The translations under genes and the position numbers were made by a program. DNA of 29,523 nt, from assembly GCA_964458085.1 (NCBI GenBank), contig CAYWFF010000009.1:1-29523 (forward strand), in the 5' to 3' direction. The notes below the pieces were generated by a model. That model had not been told where the DNA came from. It worked only from the letters and a program-made list of their open reading frames with translations, and searched no databases. Below are positions 6,443-13,182 of the stretch, in pieces. Numbering within the stretch: position 1 is the first letter of the stretch; every line of letters begins with the position of its first letter. This DNA comes from CAYWFF01 sp964458085 (GTDB lineage: Bacteria > Patescibacteriota > Microgenomatia > UBA8517).

Positions 6443-7156
6443 ATGGACCGGATTAAAGATGGAGATACAACCGAGAAGCTTTTTCCAGTTAGTTCTGCAA
6501 TAAAAAAAAGAATTTATAATGGTTGGACGGATGAGAAAGTTGCCACTTGGGTGATAAGTCAACTTCCGCTTTTAGACATTGGGGAACGGCACACTTCAGT
6601 TCCGGTATTAAAATTAAGTTTAGAAAAAGGGCTTGAAGTTGATTCGGGTATCATAGATTTAGAAACATTTAAAAATTCAAACAAACTTGTCATTTCGGGA
6701 GGTTTTGAGGGCAACCAAGGACATTTACTAGCAATAGAAAATTTGAACGATTCCCAAATTTTAGCATACCCCAATTACTTAAAAGTATTACAATTGGAGC
6801 CTGATAGTTATGTGGTAAATACTAAGAAAAGACAACCTCTTTTAAACCTATCGGAACGCGTCGTGTTGTGGTCAACTTCCCAAAAAGTAGACACTGTAGT
6901 CATTTTACCCGAAAGGCAAGAATTTCAAGGTATAGAGAGCCACTACACAGAAATTGACAGATTAATCCAACCTGCCAATTGGTTTGCGAGTACTGACAAT
7001 CCATATTGGCGAAAAATTATAACCAGGCCTGGTAAAAATATTATAGACATCTCACAACTTGTTGATCATGAACCCGAAATGCATACTTCGTTTTTAATGT
7101 CCACTAGGAACATGAATGTTCACATTATTAGAAGCTCTAAGGTCTTACTGCAATGA
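6443..7156 (+). CDS. Degenerate cytidylyltransferase-like (RfaE/NadR N-terminal fold) protein
   Basis: This 237-residue protein has no certain function. Residues 80-97 (KLVISGGFEGNQGHLLAI) look like the F-D-x-x-H-x-G-H nucleotide-binding turn of HxGH nucleotidyltransferases, but one residue is missing and the first histidine is absent. Then come a K-R-Q-P block, LNLSERVVLWS and VDTVVILPE near 129-157, which recall the R-P, E-R and VD-x-V-x-x-x-E blocks of RfaE-type adenylyltransferases. The C-terminal 80 residues are unrecognised. The loss of the first His suggests an inactive or divergent enzyme. It is divergent from the P-loop gene; NadR joins these two folds in one protein, but a functional link here is a hypothesis. 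Its stop is TGA. Confidence 0.6.
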   Translation: MDRIKDGDTTEKLFPVSSAIKKRIYNGWTDEKVATWVISQLPLLDIGERHTSVPVLKLSLEKGLEVDSGIIDLETFKNSNKLVISGGFEGNQGHLLAIENLNDSQILAYPNYLKVLQLEPDSYVVNTKKRQPLLNLSERVVLWSTSQKVDTVVILPERQEFQGIESHYTEIDRLIQPANWFASTDNPYWRKIITRPGKNIIDISQLVDHEPEMHTSFLMSTRNMNVHIIRSSKVLLQ

Positions 7157-7196
7157 GTTGGCATCACTACATTGTGAAGGATTACCTAGTTTTATC

Positions 7197-7283
7197 ATGC
7201 CAAAAAAACATTTGGCAAAACACTTATATGACAAATTCACACAAGAGTTAGTTAATTCTGAAGATTTAAATTCAGCAATTTAG
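7197..7283 (+). CDS. Possible small protein of 28 residues
   Basis: A short frame in the 203-bp gap after 7156 begins MPKKHLAKHLYDKF and ends NSAI. No promoter or Shine-Dalgarno sequence is clear and I recognise no family. It is listed because the gap is otherwise empty; it may well be chance. Confidence 0.15.
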   Translation: MPKKHLAKHLYDKFTQELVNSEDLNSAI

Positions 7284-7359
7284 GTTAACTTTTAAAATCA
7301 ATTAAGTCTCAAATATTTTTCAGGGTCGGATACCCTATCAGCCCATAAGATGAAAGTGA

Positions 7360-8079
7360 TCAGGATTTTAAAGTGATATGAATGTATCTATAGTCATTTT
7401 GAATAATTTCTTTACTTGCATACTCTCCACCTTCGTCAATGATCGGGTAATTAAAAGAGGGGAGAGCTGTGAGGATTTCTGCCTCTTTCGTAACTGAGAG
7501 AAAGTCGTGAGGTTCTTTGCCGTAGCCACTGACATGGAAATGGCGTAAACGATCTGAAAACGCACTAAAGAAGTTAGCCGTGAGTTTCATAGTTGGGTCC
7601 AAAGTATAAATATGATTCAAGTCAAGCACAAATCCGAGTGAGGGAGCTTGAGAAAATATATCATTAAGATTTTCAACTGTCGTTCCGAACATTTTAGTTT
7701 TATCCATATTTTCAATTGCTGCCTTGCCTTTGAAACGCTTTGCTGTTTCCGACCAGTCAAAAGGAGTATCTGGGTGAAAGACAATTGTATTTATATTTAG
7801 TTCGGAAGACAAATTTTCTAACCGTTTTAATATCCATTCCGCCTCATCTGTACTGCCATAATATCCGTTGCTCGGTGCATGGATCGAGATGTACGAAAAC
7901 TTTTTCATTAAGACCTTTAACTCATCAGTAATGAATTCTTTAAGCCGCCCGGGAAGTCCGAGATTTAGTTCAATTGTGTCAGTAGTTATTGAGGAAATAG
8001 AGGAAACTCTTTCAAAAAGTGAAATAGATTGATTACCGAAACAGCCGGTAGAGAAGCCAACTTGAGGGTTTGAAACCAT
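7360..8079 (-). CDS. Sugar phosphate isomerase/epimerase-like TIM-barrel protein
   Basis: This 239-residue protein matches the AP-endonuclease-2/xylose-isomerase-like TIM-barrel pattern. Candidate metal or active-site segments are ISIHAP near residues 65-70, NTIVFHPD near 97-104, AAIENMD near 120-126, GFVLDLNHIYTLDP near 150-163, RHFHVSGY near 180-187 and IIDEGGEY near 213-220. The carboxylate and histidine positions at strand ends (H, E, D, H, E) fit a divalent-metal enzyme. The family includes both sugar isomerases and endonuclease IV relatives, so the substrate cannot be named. The ATG lies six bases after a TATACT box. Confidence 0.78.
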   Translation of the reverse strand: MVSNPQVGFSTGCFGNQSISLFERVSSISSITTDTIELNLGLPGRLKEFITDELKVLMKKFSYISIHAPSNGYYGSTDEAEWILKRLENLSSELNINTIVFHPDTPFDWSETAKRFKGKAAIENMDKTKMFGTTVENLNDIFSQAPSLGFVLDLNHIYTLDPTMKLTANFFSAFSDRLRHFHVSGYGKEPHDFLSVTKEAEILTALPSFNYPIIDEGGEYASKEIIQNDYRYIHITLKS

Positions 8080-8085
8080 AAAACA

Positions 8086-8091
8086 AGTATA
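8086..8091 (-). promoter_or_regulatory. -10 box of the TIM-barrel gene, leaderless type
   Basis: TATACT (read on the minus strand) ends six bases before the ATG at 8079. There is no good -35 box. Confidence 0.5.
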
Positions 8092-8120
8092 TGATTTACA
8101 AGCAGTTAATACCAGTTGAA

Positions 8121-9101
8121 CTACAAACCCTTACTTTTATTTACTTTATATCGGTTCATTTTTTGCTGTCCCTGTGCAAAAAGACCTTGAGCTAGATTTG
8201 CAGCAATAACAGGAATGGTCTTGCCCAGATAAACAGTTAATACTTCATCATTCAGTTCTCCTGATACTTGAGACAGAGCAAAAGCAGCTGTATCAGATAC
8301 CACAAAAAAGCCAAGAATTGTCGTATATAGTTCCCGCATTTCTTCTTTTGTGGGTTCTCTTTTGAGGGTTCCAGCAATGATCCCTAAAAGTGCTGTAGTG
8401 AACACATTTGTGGAGAACTTCGAATCCGGATCAAAAAAAAGATCTTTATTGGCTTTAACGTTATAAAGAATTACAGAGTATTTCAGGGCGATACTTCCAA
8501 GCATTGCTAAGGCTGTGTGGTGGAGAGGTAGTTCTGTATCAAAAGTTGAGAACTTATTATTGATAGCTGCAATCATAAAAGGGGAGGTGGCAAGAGCAGC
8601 TGCTTCAAACCCCAGTGTCCACAGACCTGAACGGGCAACTTCAAAATTATAATCCTTTAATTCCGCAGGATTTATTCCTGAAAAAAGGGCGATCCTTCGT
8701 TTTTGTTCCTTTAGGTTGCCGGAAAATTTCTGTTGTCTATAAGCTTCAATGTTATATGCTAATTTCAGGACAAGATTGGACTGCATACCATCGTGCCACG
8801 CTTGATCGATCTTTTCTAAATGTGATTCGTACCAATGCTGCAAATTAATGCCAGATTCACCCCAACTTTCCAAGGAGGTAGTATCTTTATCAAAAAATGC
8901 TTGTTCATAAGTTAAAGCCACAGCTTCCCAATGAGGAATAACCATTCCAGGTCTGTTACGTTTTTCTTGTACTTTTACGAATTCCTGAGCAAGATCATGA
9001 ATCTCACGGCGGGCTTTAAAATAAGCACGAACTTTGTTTTCAGAATGGGGATCATAAAAAAAATTATCAACTGCTCCGCTTGCTGAACGTTCTGCCATCA
9101 C
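8121..9101 (-). CDS. Orphan protein with hydrophobic helices, unknown function
   Basis: This 326-residue protein belongs to no family I recognise. The N-terminal half is soluble-looking and helical, rich in charged and aromatic residues (FKARREIHDLAQEFVKVQEK, QHWYESHLEKIDQAW). The C-terminal half has several moderately hydrophobic stretches, near residues 160-185 (WTLGFEAAALATSPFMIAAI), 193-215, 230-245 and 265-285, so membrane association is possible. A GTG at 9101 is directly followed by an ATG at 9098; the -10 box at 9109-9114 leaves seven bases before the GTG. There is no operon partner: gaps on both sides are modest and the neighbours have their own signals. Confidence 0.65.
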   Translation of the reverse strand: MMAERSASGAVDNFFYDPHSENKVRAYFKARREIHDLAQEFVKVQEKRNRPGMVIPHWEAVALTYEQAFFDKDTTSLESWGESGINLQHWYESHLEKIDQAWHDGMQSNLVLKLAYNIEAYRQQKFSGNLKEQKRRIALFSGINPAELKDYNFEVARSGLWTLGFEAAALATSPFMIAAINNKFSTFDTELPLHHTALAMLGSIALKYSVILYNVKANKDLFFDPDSKFSTNVFTTALLGIIAGTLKREPTKEEMRELYTTILGFFVVSDTAAFALSQVSGELNDEVLTVYLGKTIPVIAANLAQGLFAQGQQKMNRYKVNKSKGL

Positions 9102-9108
9102 TTAGAGA

Positions 9109-9114
9109 AGTATA
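9109..9114 (-). promoter_or_regulatory. -10 box of the 326-residue orphan gene
   Basis: TATACT on the minus strand, seven bases before GTG 9101 and ten before ATG 9098. Confidence 0.45.
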
Positions 9115-9210
9115 ACCTGTTTTACATTATGCGCATACTTATAAACATAAGCTCTGATTTTTAAGTTTGAATAAGCCAGTAAAGTGGCCATAAGCTTGTT
9201 TAAAAACAAT

Positions 9211-9945
9211 TTAAATATTTACGTCTTTCAGGAGTGCTATCACTTTCTCCAAATTCCCATCAATAATTGCTTCCAGATTTCCAAATGACTTATTTATCCT
9301 GTGATCAGTTACACGGTCTTGGGGAAAATTATAAGTCCTTATTTTTTCCGACCGCATTCCGCGACCAATAACTGATCGGTAGTCCGCAACTTCACGCATC
9401 TTTCGCTCTTCTTCCTGTTCCCAAAGTTTAGAACGCAAAAGTTCCATAGCGATTTGCCTGTTTGCTTCCTGAAACCGCTCTTCGGATGCGGTAACTACAA
9501 TGCTTGAGGGTTTGTGGACCAATCTGACAGCTGTAGAAACTTTATTTACGTTTTGACCGCCATGACCACCTGAGCGGTAAAATGAGATCTCCAGGTCATT
9601 AGGGTTTACTTGCACTTCGTTGTCTTTGATTTCAGGAAGTACAGCAACAGTTGCTGTTGAAGTGTGAATCCGTCCCCGTTTTTCCGTTCCCGGAACTCTT
9701 TGAACCCGATGTACACCGGATTCGTTTTTCATTTCATCAAACACCCCCGCACCTTTAATGAGAATTGTTTGATCGTCGATAGGAGCGACTTTCCAATTCT
9801 TTTTCTGAGCATAACGGATGTACATCCGCATCAGATCAGAAGCCCATATCTTTGCTTCATCTCCGCCGGTTGCACCCCGGATTTCCATGTAAGCCTTTTG
9901 GATCGGGTTACCAGTAATGTTTTGATACTGAGTGTAGTCGTTCAT
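9211..9945 (-). CDS. prfA: Peptide chain release factor 1, short form lacking domain 1
   Basis: This class I release factor terminates translation at UAA/UAG. From the ATG at 9945 it has 244 residues (257 from a GTG at 9984), against about 360 normally. What remains aligns with RF1 from domain 2 onward: YMEIRGATGGDEAKIWASDLMRMY, the PxT-type stop-codon reader P85-G86-T87 in RVQRVPGTEKRGRIHTS, and the hydrolysis motif GGQ at 129-131 in GGHGGQNVNKVS. The C-terminal RTYNFPQDRVTDHRIN is intact. The frame is closed upstream by a TAG at 10009-10011, just after L31, so the missing N-terminal domain is not hidden there. PxT rather than SPF says RF1, not RF2. Part of domain 2 is also shortened. rpmE next to prfA is a common bacterial order. 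Confidence 0.9.
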   Translation of the reverse strand: MNDYTQYQNITGNPIQKAYMEIRGATGGDEAKIWASDLMRMYIRYAQKKNWKVAPIDDQTILIKGAGVFDEMKNESGVHRVQRVPGTEKRGRIHTSTATVAVLPEIKDNEVQVNPNDLEISFYRSGGHGGQNVNKVSTAVRLVHKPSSIVVTASEERFQEANRQIAMELLRSKLWEQEEERKMREVADYRSVIGRGMRSEKIRTYNFPQDRVTDHRINKSFGNLEAIIDGNLEKVIALLKDVNI

Positions 9946-9993
9946 GTAAAAATATGCAGTACTTAGAATGTAGTAAGGAAGCACAAAATGCCT

Positions 9994-10014
9994 GTTACTA
10001 GTTGTCAGCTACTA
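9994..10014. repeat. Three-heptamer tract between prfA and rpmE
   Basis: Three consecutive 7-bp units of a TAGTAAC-like consensus (minus strand) fill the short gap between the two genes. The spacing matches the other heptamer tracts in the window, but the unit differs. Confidence 0.4.
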
Positions 10015-10022
10015 AAAAAAGG

Positions 10023-10349
10023 CTACTTTTTGCCTTTTTTAACCTCTTTACGAAGTTCTTCGAGGGTATCAGGCCTATCCAATTCACGTTCAATTTTTTG
10101 AGCTCTTTTGATTTTACGTTTTTCTACTTTAGATAAAACTTTTTTGTGGGCACCAGCTAATCGGTTTTTAAAAGCATCCACACGGCCTGCTGTATCCACA
10201 TATTTCATCTGTCCTGTGTAAAAAGGATGACAGGCAGCGCAAACCTCAACAGTTAATTCGGGAACTGTTGCTCCAATGGTAAAAGAGTTACCGCAAGAAC
10301 AAGTAACTTTTGCTTCACTAAACCACTTAGGATGAATTTGAGCTTTCAT
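10023..10349 (-). CDS. rpmE: 50S ribosomal protein L31 with C-terminal extension
   Basis: L31 sits on the large subunit near the central protuberance and bridges to the 30S head. The core is complete: MKAQIHPKWF, then Cys17 and Cys19 (TCSCGN), Cys37 and Cys40 (CAACHPF), then GRVDAFKNRL. The four cysteines mark the zinc-binding form. The family is usually about 70 residues; this one has 108 because of a basic, helical tail (SKVEKRKIKRAQKIERELD and onward). The tail may reach further into the ribosome. The start lies nine bases after a TACAAT box. Confidence 0.94.
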   Translation of the reverse strand: MKAQIHPKWFSEAKVTCSCGNSFTIGATVPELTVEVCAACHPFYTGQMKYVDTAGRVDAFKNRLAGAHKKVLSKVEKRKIKRAQKIERELDRPDTLEELRKEVKKGKK

Positions 10350-10358
10350 ACAGAAGGT

Positions 10359-10387
10359 ATTGTAACAGAAAACCTATCAATTTTGAA
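10359..10387 (-). promoter_or_regulatory. Promoter of rpmE, with -35 in the cassette B arm
   Basis: On the minus strand TTCAAA (10382-10387), a 17-bp spacer and TACAAT (10359-10364), then nine bases to the ATG. The -35 lies inside the heptamer arm of cassette B. Confidence 0.4.
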
Positions 10388-10411
10388 TTATGAATTTTGA
10401 ATTTCGAAAAC
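10377..10411 (+). repeat. Left heptamer arm of cassette B
   Basis: Five in-phase 7-bp units of the TGAATTT type. Aligned with the reverse complement of 10781-10815, 26 of 35 positions match. Confidence 0.75.
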
Positions 10412-10424
10412 CGCTACAATTTTT

Positions 10425-10784
10425 CTAAATAGCATCGTTTTTCTTTATGCTTGATATTATTTTCCCAAATATGAGAGTTAATTCTTCCGCCTCTTGCTTC
10501 ATACTTATCAAAGTTTTTGATGAATCTCCTAAAGCTACTTCCAACATTCTTAACCAATGTTTGGTTTCTTGAGTTTCTTTTTTGCAAATATGTATTTTAT
10601 TCCTAAAATCTTTTTTAGAACTCGCTGCATTTGCTTCCATATAATTAGCACCAATACTTGTGGCAGAACGGACCAACTGACTTACTAAAGGGTGAACGAT
10701 CGGCGTGAATTTAATACTTTTACAATAAATAATCACATTCTCACCGAACTGTGCGGTTCTTTCTTCTAATTTATAAATAGTCAT
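10425..10784 (-). CDS. Four-helix-bundle protein (23S rRNA intervening-sequence protein family), second copy
   Basis: This 119-residue paralog of the protein at 1286-1657 shares the core VSQLVRSATSIGANYMEAN near residues 34-52, then SSKKDFRNKIHICKKETQET and HWLRMLEVAL up to about residue 85. The pattern S-x-Q-L-[IV]-R-S-x-T-S-I-G-A-N-Y is common to both. The N-termini and C-termini differ strongly, so the two copies are diverged and not a recent duplication. The ATG at 10784 lies inside the heptamer arm. Function is unknown; the family is linked to rRNA intervening sequences, but no rRNA is nearby. Confidence 0.88.
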   Translation of the reverse strand: MTIYKLEERTAQFGENVIIYCKSIKFTPIVHPLVSQLVRSATSIGANYMEANAASSKKDFRNKIHICKKETQETKHWLRMLEVALGDSSKTLISMKQEAEELTLIFGKIISSIKKNDAI

Positions 10785-10815
10785 TCAAAATTCAAAATTA
10801 GAAATTCACAATTGT
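10781..10815 (-). repeat. Right heptamer arm of cassette B
   Basis: Five in-phase heptamers (AAATTCA type on the + strand), inverted relative to 10377-10411. The arm contains the start codon of the inner gene and overlaps the last codons and stop of the EamA gene. Confidence 0.75.
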
Positions 10816-11717
10816 TTTCTCGTTTTTGTTTCAGCAATATAAACACCTGCAGCAATTACAAGTGCTCCGAAAAGAAAAGGAAGCGTAATATGTTCACGAA
10901 GAACCAGTAATGCAAGTGGAGCAGAAATTACAGGATTTAAGTAGGCAAAAAGCGCAGCCTCCGATACTTCAATAGTTTTTTGTGCCTGCGCCCGTAAAAT
11001 GTAGGCTACAGTACCGGATAATAATGCCATATACCAAACCCCTGCATGGTAAGGAAGCGGTAAAGAAACTATCAGATTTACTATACTTGTACCATAAACA
11101 GCTAACGCAACAGGTAGAATGGTTATAAAACCGACAACAAAAGAGAAGTGTGTTAATTCTGCAGGATTAATTTGTTTCTGCAACATTTTCTTTAATATGA
11201 TTACCGACGAAACATCCCCCAGTATATAGAGGAGAATTAAAATATTTCCTTCCAGCTGACCGAATTGGGCACCGCTTTCCATTATCGGTTCAACAACTGT
11301 CAGAAGTGTTCCGCTAAATGCAATCAGAGAACCGGTCTTTTCGCGTTTCGTAATGTGTTCATTTAAAAAGATTACTCCTGCAAATTCTACCAGTAAGGGT
11401 ATCGTAAGCGTGATAAGAGAAAGGTTTAAAACTGTTGTTCGGTCTAATCCCAAAAATAAGAAGCCGAGCGCAAATGTTGTAGACAAAAACGAATAAAGAA
11501 GTATGCCCACTAGAACCCTGGAGGGCTTTTTGAGAAAAGAAAATAAAGATCCTCTTAATACTATTACTGCAATAAGAGCTGAAAGTAAGAATCGATATGT
11601 TAAAAAGGGAAGCGGAGTAATTCCTTCAAGTGTTAATTTAATAACTATTGAAGCTGCACCCCAAATTCCGGCAACTGCTAAAAGTTTTAGATAAGCGCTT
11701 AACCGAGGTCCCCGCAT
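10806..11717 (-). CDS. EamA-family (drug/metabolite superfamily) transporter
   Basis: This 303-residue integral membrane protein has about ten hydrophobic helices in two repeated EamA halves (about residues 8-140 and 155-295). Family-like features are GIWGAASIVIKLTLEGITPLPFLTYRFLLSA in the first half and ALFAYLNPVISAPLALLVLREHITLPFLFGALVIAAGVYIAE at the end of the second. These carriers export small metabolites or amino acids; the substrate cannot be told. The ATG is six bases after a strong promoter. The last two sense codons and the TGA stop lie inside the arm of cassette B, so the present C-terminus (KTRKQL) may have been set by insertion. Confidence 0.9.
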   Translation of the reverse strand: MRGPRLSAYLKLLAVAGIWGAASIVIKLTLEGITPLPFLTYRFLLSALIAVIVLRGSLFSFLKKPSRVLVGILLYSFLSTTFALGFLFLGLDRTTVLNLSLITLTIPLLVEFAGVIFLNEHITKREKTGSLIAFSGTLLTVVEPIMESGAQFGQLEGNILILLYILGDVSSVIILKKMLQKQINPAELTHFSFVVGFITILPVALAVYGTSIVNLIVSLPLPYHAGVWYMALLSGTVAYILRAQAQKTIEVSEAALFAYLNPVISAPLALLVLREHITLPFLFGALVIAAGVYIAETKTRKQL

Positions 11718-11723
11718 GTAAAT

Positions 11724-11752
11724 AGTGTACAGGGAAGAGGAATATTTGCCAA
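11724..11752 (-). promoter_or_regulatory. Promoter of the EamA gene, leaderless type
   Basis: On the minus strand TTGGCA (11747-11752), a 17-bp spacer, TACACT (11724-11729), and six bases to the ATG. Confidence 0.6.
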
Positions 11753-11795
11753 TTTCCTTTTAGAGAATTCAAATGAGAAATGCGGGATATATTAA

Positions 11796-11858
11796 ATGGA
11801 ATTAGGAACAAAGAATAAGGAATAAGGGGTAATACGCAATTCGGGATATGGAACAAAT
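11796..11858. repeat. Nine-heptamer in-phase tract next to hisS
   Basis: Nine consecutive 7-bp units in strict register fill the space between the EamA promoter and the hisS stop codon. The consensus is about AAGGAAT; the fourth unit is AAGGAAT itself and the second is TAGGAAC. Later units drift, but keep the phase. No gene is present. Confidence 0.6.
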
Positions 11859-13108
11859 TACAAATTTTTAAGTTTGGTGACAATTTCTGAAAGCTTCACA
11901 TCTTCCTGGTGTCCGGTTGCAAGGTCTTTAAGTATAACTGTATTTTTTTCAACCTCTTCCGGACCGATTACAATGAGCCATTTGATTCCTTTTTTGTCAG
12001 CGTACTTTAGTTGTTTTTCAAGTTTTACATTGTCATCAGGATAAATCTCAACATGGATACCGTTTTCCCTTAAATTAGCGACCAATGCAGTTGACTGAGA
12101 AAGTGTTTCAGGTGAGAAAACGGTTACCAAAGCGGCGGTAACGCTCCGGCTTTTAGGAAATAAATCAAACTGTTCCATGGCTCCAATAGTTCTGTCAAAA
12201 CCTACTGCAAATCCAATGGCGGGAATTGAAACTCCGGATAATTGTTCAATTAAATTATCATATCTTCCGCCGCCCAAAACGGATCCTGCACCGTAGCCTT
12301 TAATTTTTATTTCAAAAATGGTACTGGTGTAATAGTCGAGGCCCCTCGCAAGACCTGGTAAAAACTTCAAATGGTCTTTATCTACACCAAGAGTTTCAGC
12401 GTGCGCCAGCACTTCCGCTAAACGTGTGGTTGGTTTTGCAGTTTCAAGATGGTTAAAAAGATGTTTAATGGTAGTTTCATCTAATCCTTTAGTAATTAAC
12501 TCTGCCGCCACCTCATCTTGTGAGCGACGGTCTAATTTATCAATTGATTGAATAACTGAAAAATGCAAGTCTTTGGGAATTGATACGAAGGTCATAATAT
12601 CAAATAGAATTGAGCGGTCATTTAAGAAAATTGAAATATCGGAAAAACCTAAGTTTTTGTAAATACCGGAACTTAATGCAATAACTTCTGCATCGGCCAG
12701 TGTGGAAGTGCTGCCAAAAATATCTCCGTCACACTGTAAAAATTCTCTGAAGCGACCTTTTTGGGGATTTTCTGCACGCCATACGGGTTGTATTTGGTAT
12801 CTTCTCCACGGAAGCGCGAGTTCCTGATTATACATTGCCAGGATACGTGCAGTGGGTACAGTTTGGTCGTATCGCATTGCGACGTCCCGATCGCCACGGT
12901 CTTTGAATGAATAAATTAATTTATCCGCTTCGTCACCGTATTTACCCGTAAGCAGTTCTTTATATTCAAGAGCAGGAGTCTCAAGTGGTTCAAAACCAAA
13001 TTGCTCAAAAGTTTCGCGTATTATTGCTAATGCATAATTTCGTTTTCTCGCGTCGGTGGGCAAAAAGTCCCGAAAACCTTTAAGAGGTTGTAATTTTTGC
13101 TTGTCCAT
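11858..13108 (-). CDS. hisS: Histidyl-tRNA synthetase
   Basis: This class II aminoacyl-tRNA synthetase charges tRNA-His in the cytosol. It has 416 residues, the normal size. Motif 1 lies in the region after KGFRDFLPTDARKRNYA. Motif 2 is visible as RYQIQPVWRAENPQKGRFREFLQCD, the histidine-binding block as ARGLDYYTSTIFEI, and motif 3 as AIGFAVGFDRTI. The C-terminal anticodon-binding domain (about residues 325-416) has AALVTVFSPE, LRENGIHVEIYPDDNVKLEKQLKYADKKGIKWLIVIG and a VKLSEIVTKL end. The start lies seven bases after a -10 box, with no Shine-Dalgarno sequence. Confidence 0.96.
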   Translation of the reverse strand: MDKQKLQPLKGFRDFLPTDARKRNYALAIIRETFEQFGFEPLETPALEYKELLTGKYGDEADKLIYSFKDRGDRDVAMRYDQTVPTARILAMYNQELALPWRRYQIQPVWRAENPQKGRFREFLQCDGDIFGSTSTLADAEVIALSSGIYKNLGFSDISIFLNDRSILFDIMTFVSIPKDLHFSVIQSIDKLDRRSQDEVAAELITKGLDETTIKHLFNHLETAKPTTRLAEVLAHAETLGVDKDHLKFLPGLARGLDYYTSTIFEIKIKGYGAGSVLGGGRYDNLIEQLSGVSIPAIGFAVGFDRTIGAMEQFDLFPKSRSVTAALVTVFSPETLSQSTALVANLRENGIHVEIYPDDNVKLEKQLKYADKKGIKWLIVIGPEEVEKNTVILKDLATGHQEDVKLSEIVTKLKNL

Positions 13109-13115
13109 AGTTGTA

Positions 13116-13144
13116 ATATTAACACTTGCTTAGCTTTTGAACAA
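13116..13144 (-). promoter_or_regulatory. Promoter of hisS, leaderless type
   Basis: On the minus strand TTGTTC (13139-13144), a 17-bp spacer, TAATAT (13116-13121), and seven bases to the ATG. Confidence 0.5.
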
Positions 13145-13182
13145 TTATTCTAGTTTGATTGACTGTATATTTGTTTTCTAAC

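Larger units (their letters stand above)
10377..10815 (-). mobile_element. Putative cassette B: heptamer inverted arms around a four-helix-bundle gene
   Basis: This 439-bp unit lies between rpmE and the EamA gene. It has the same design as cassette A: five heptamers (35 bp) at each end, inverted, with only a four-helix-bundle gene inside. The units are mainly TGAATTT, but one arm also holds CTAATTT, the cassette A unit. The start codon of the inner gene lies inside one arm and its stop is 13 bases from the other. There is no transposase and no clear target duplication. Classing it as mobile is inference. Confidence 0.5.

Noticed and set aside
6374..6562. A longer N-terminus for the P-loop protein gene
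   Set aside because: The extra 63 codons overlap the start of the divergent gene and read as non-conserved sequence; the ATG at 6373 with a nearby Shine-Dalgarno-like AAAGGTGG is better.
9110..9137. A dif-like 28-mer on the minus strand: TGCGCATAA plus TGTAAA resemble the E. coli XerC arm and centre
   Set aside because: The second arm matches only 6 of 11 positions and overlaps the -10 box of the 326-residue gene. There is no strand or skew switch at this point that I can see.
11638..11883. An 81-codon minus-strand frame between hisS and EamA
   Set aside because: It runs through the nine-heptamer tract and into both neighbours in another frame; no conserved features.
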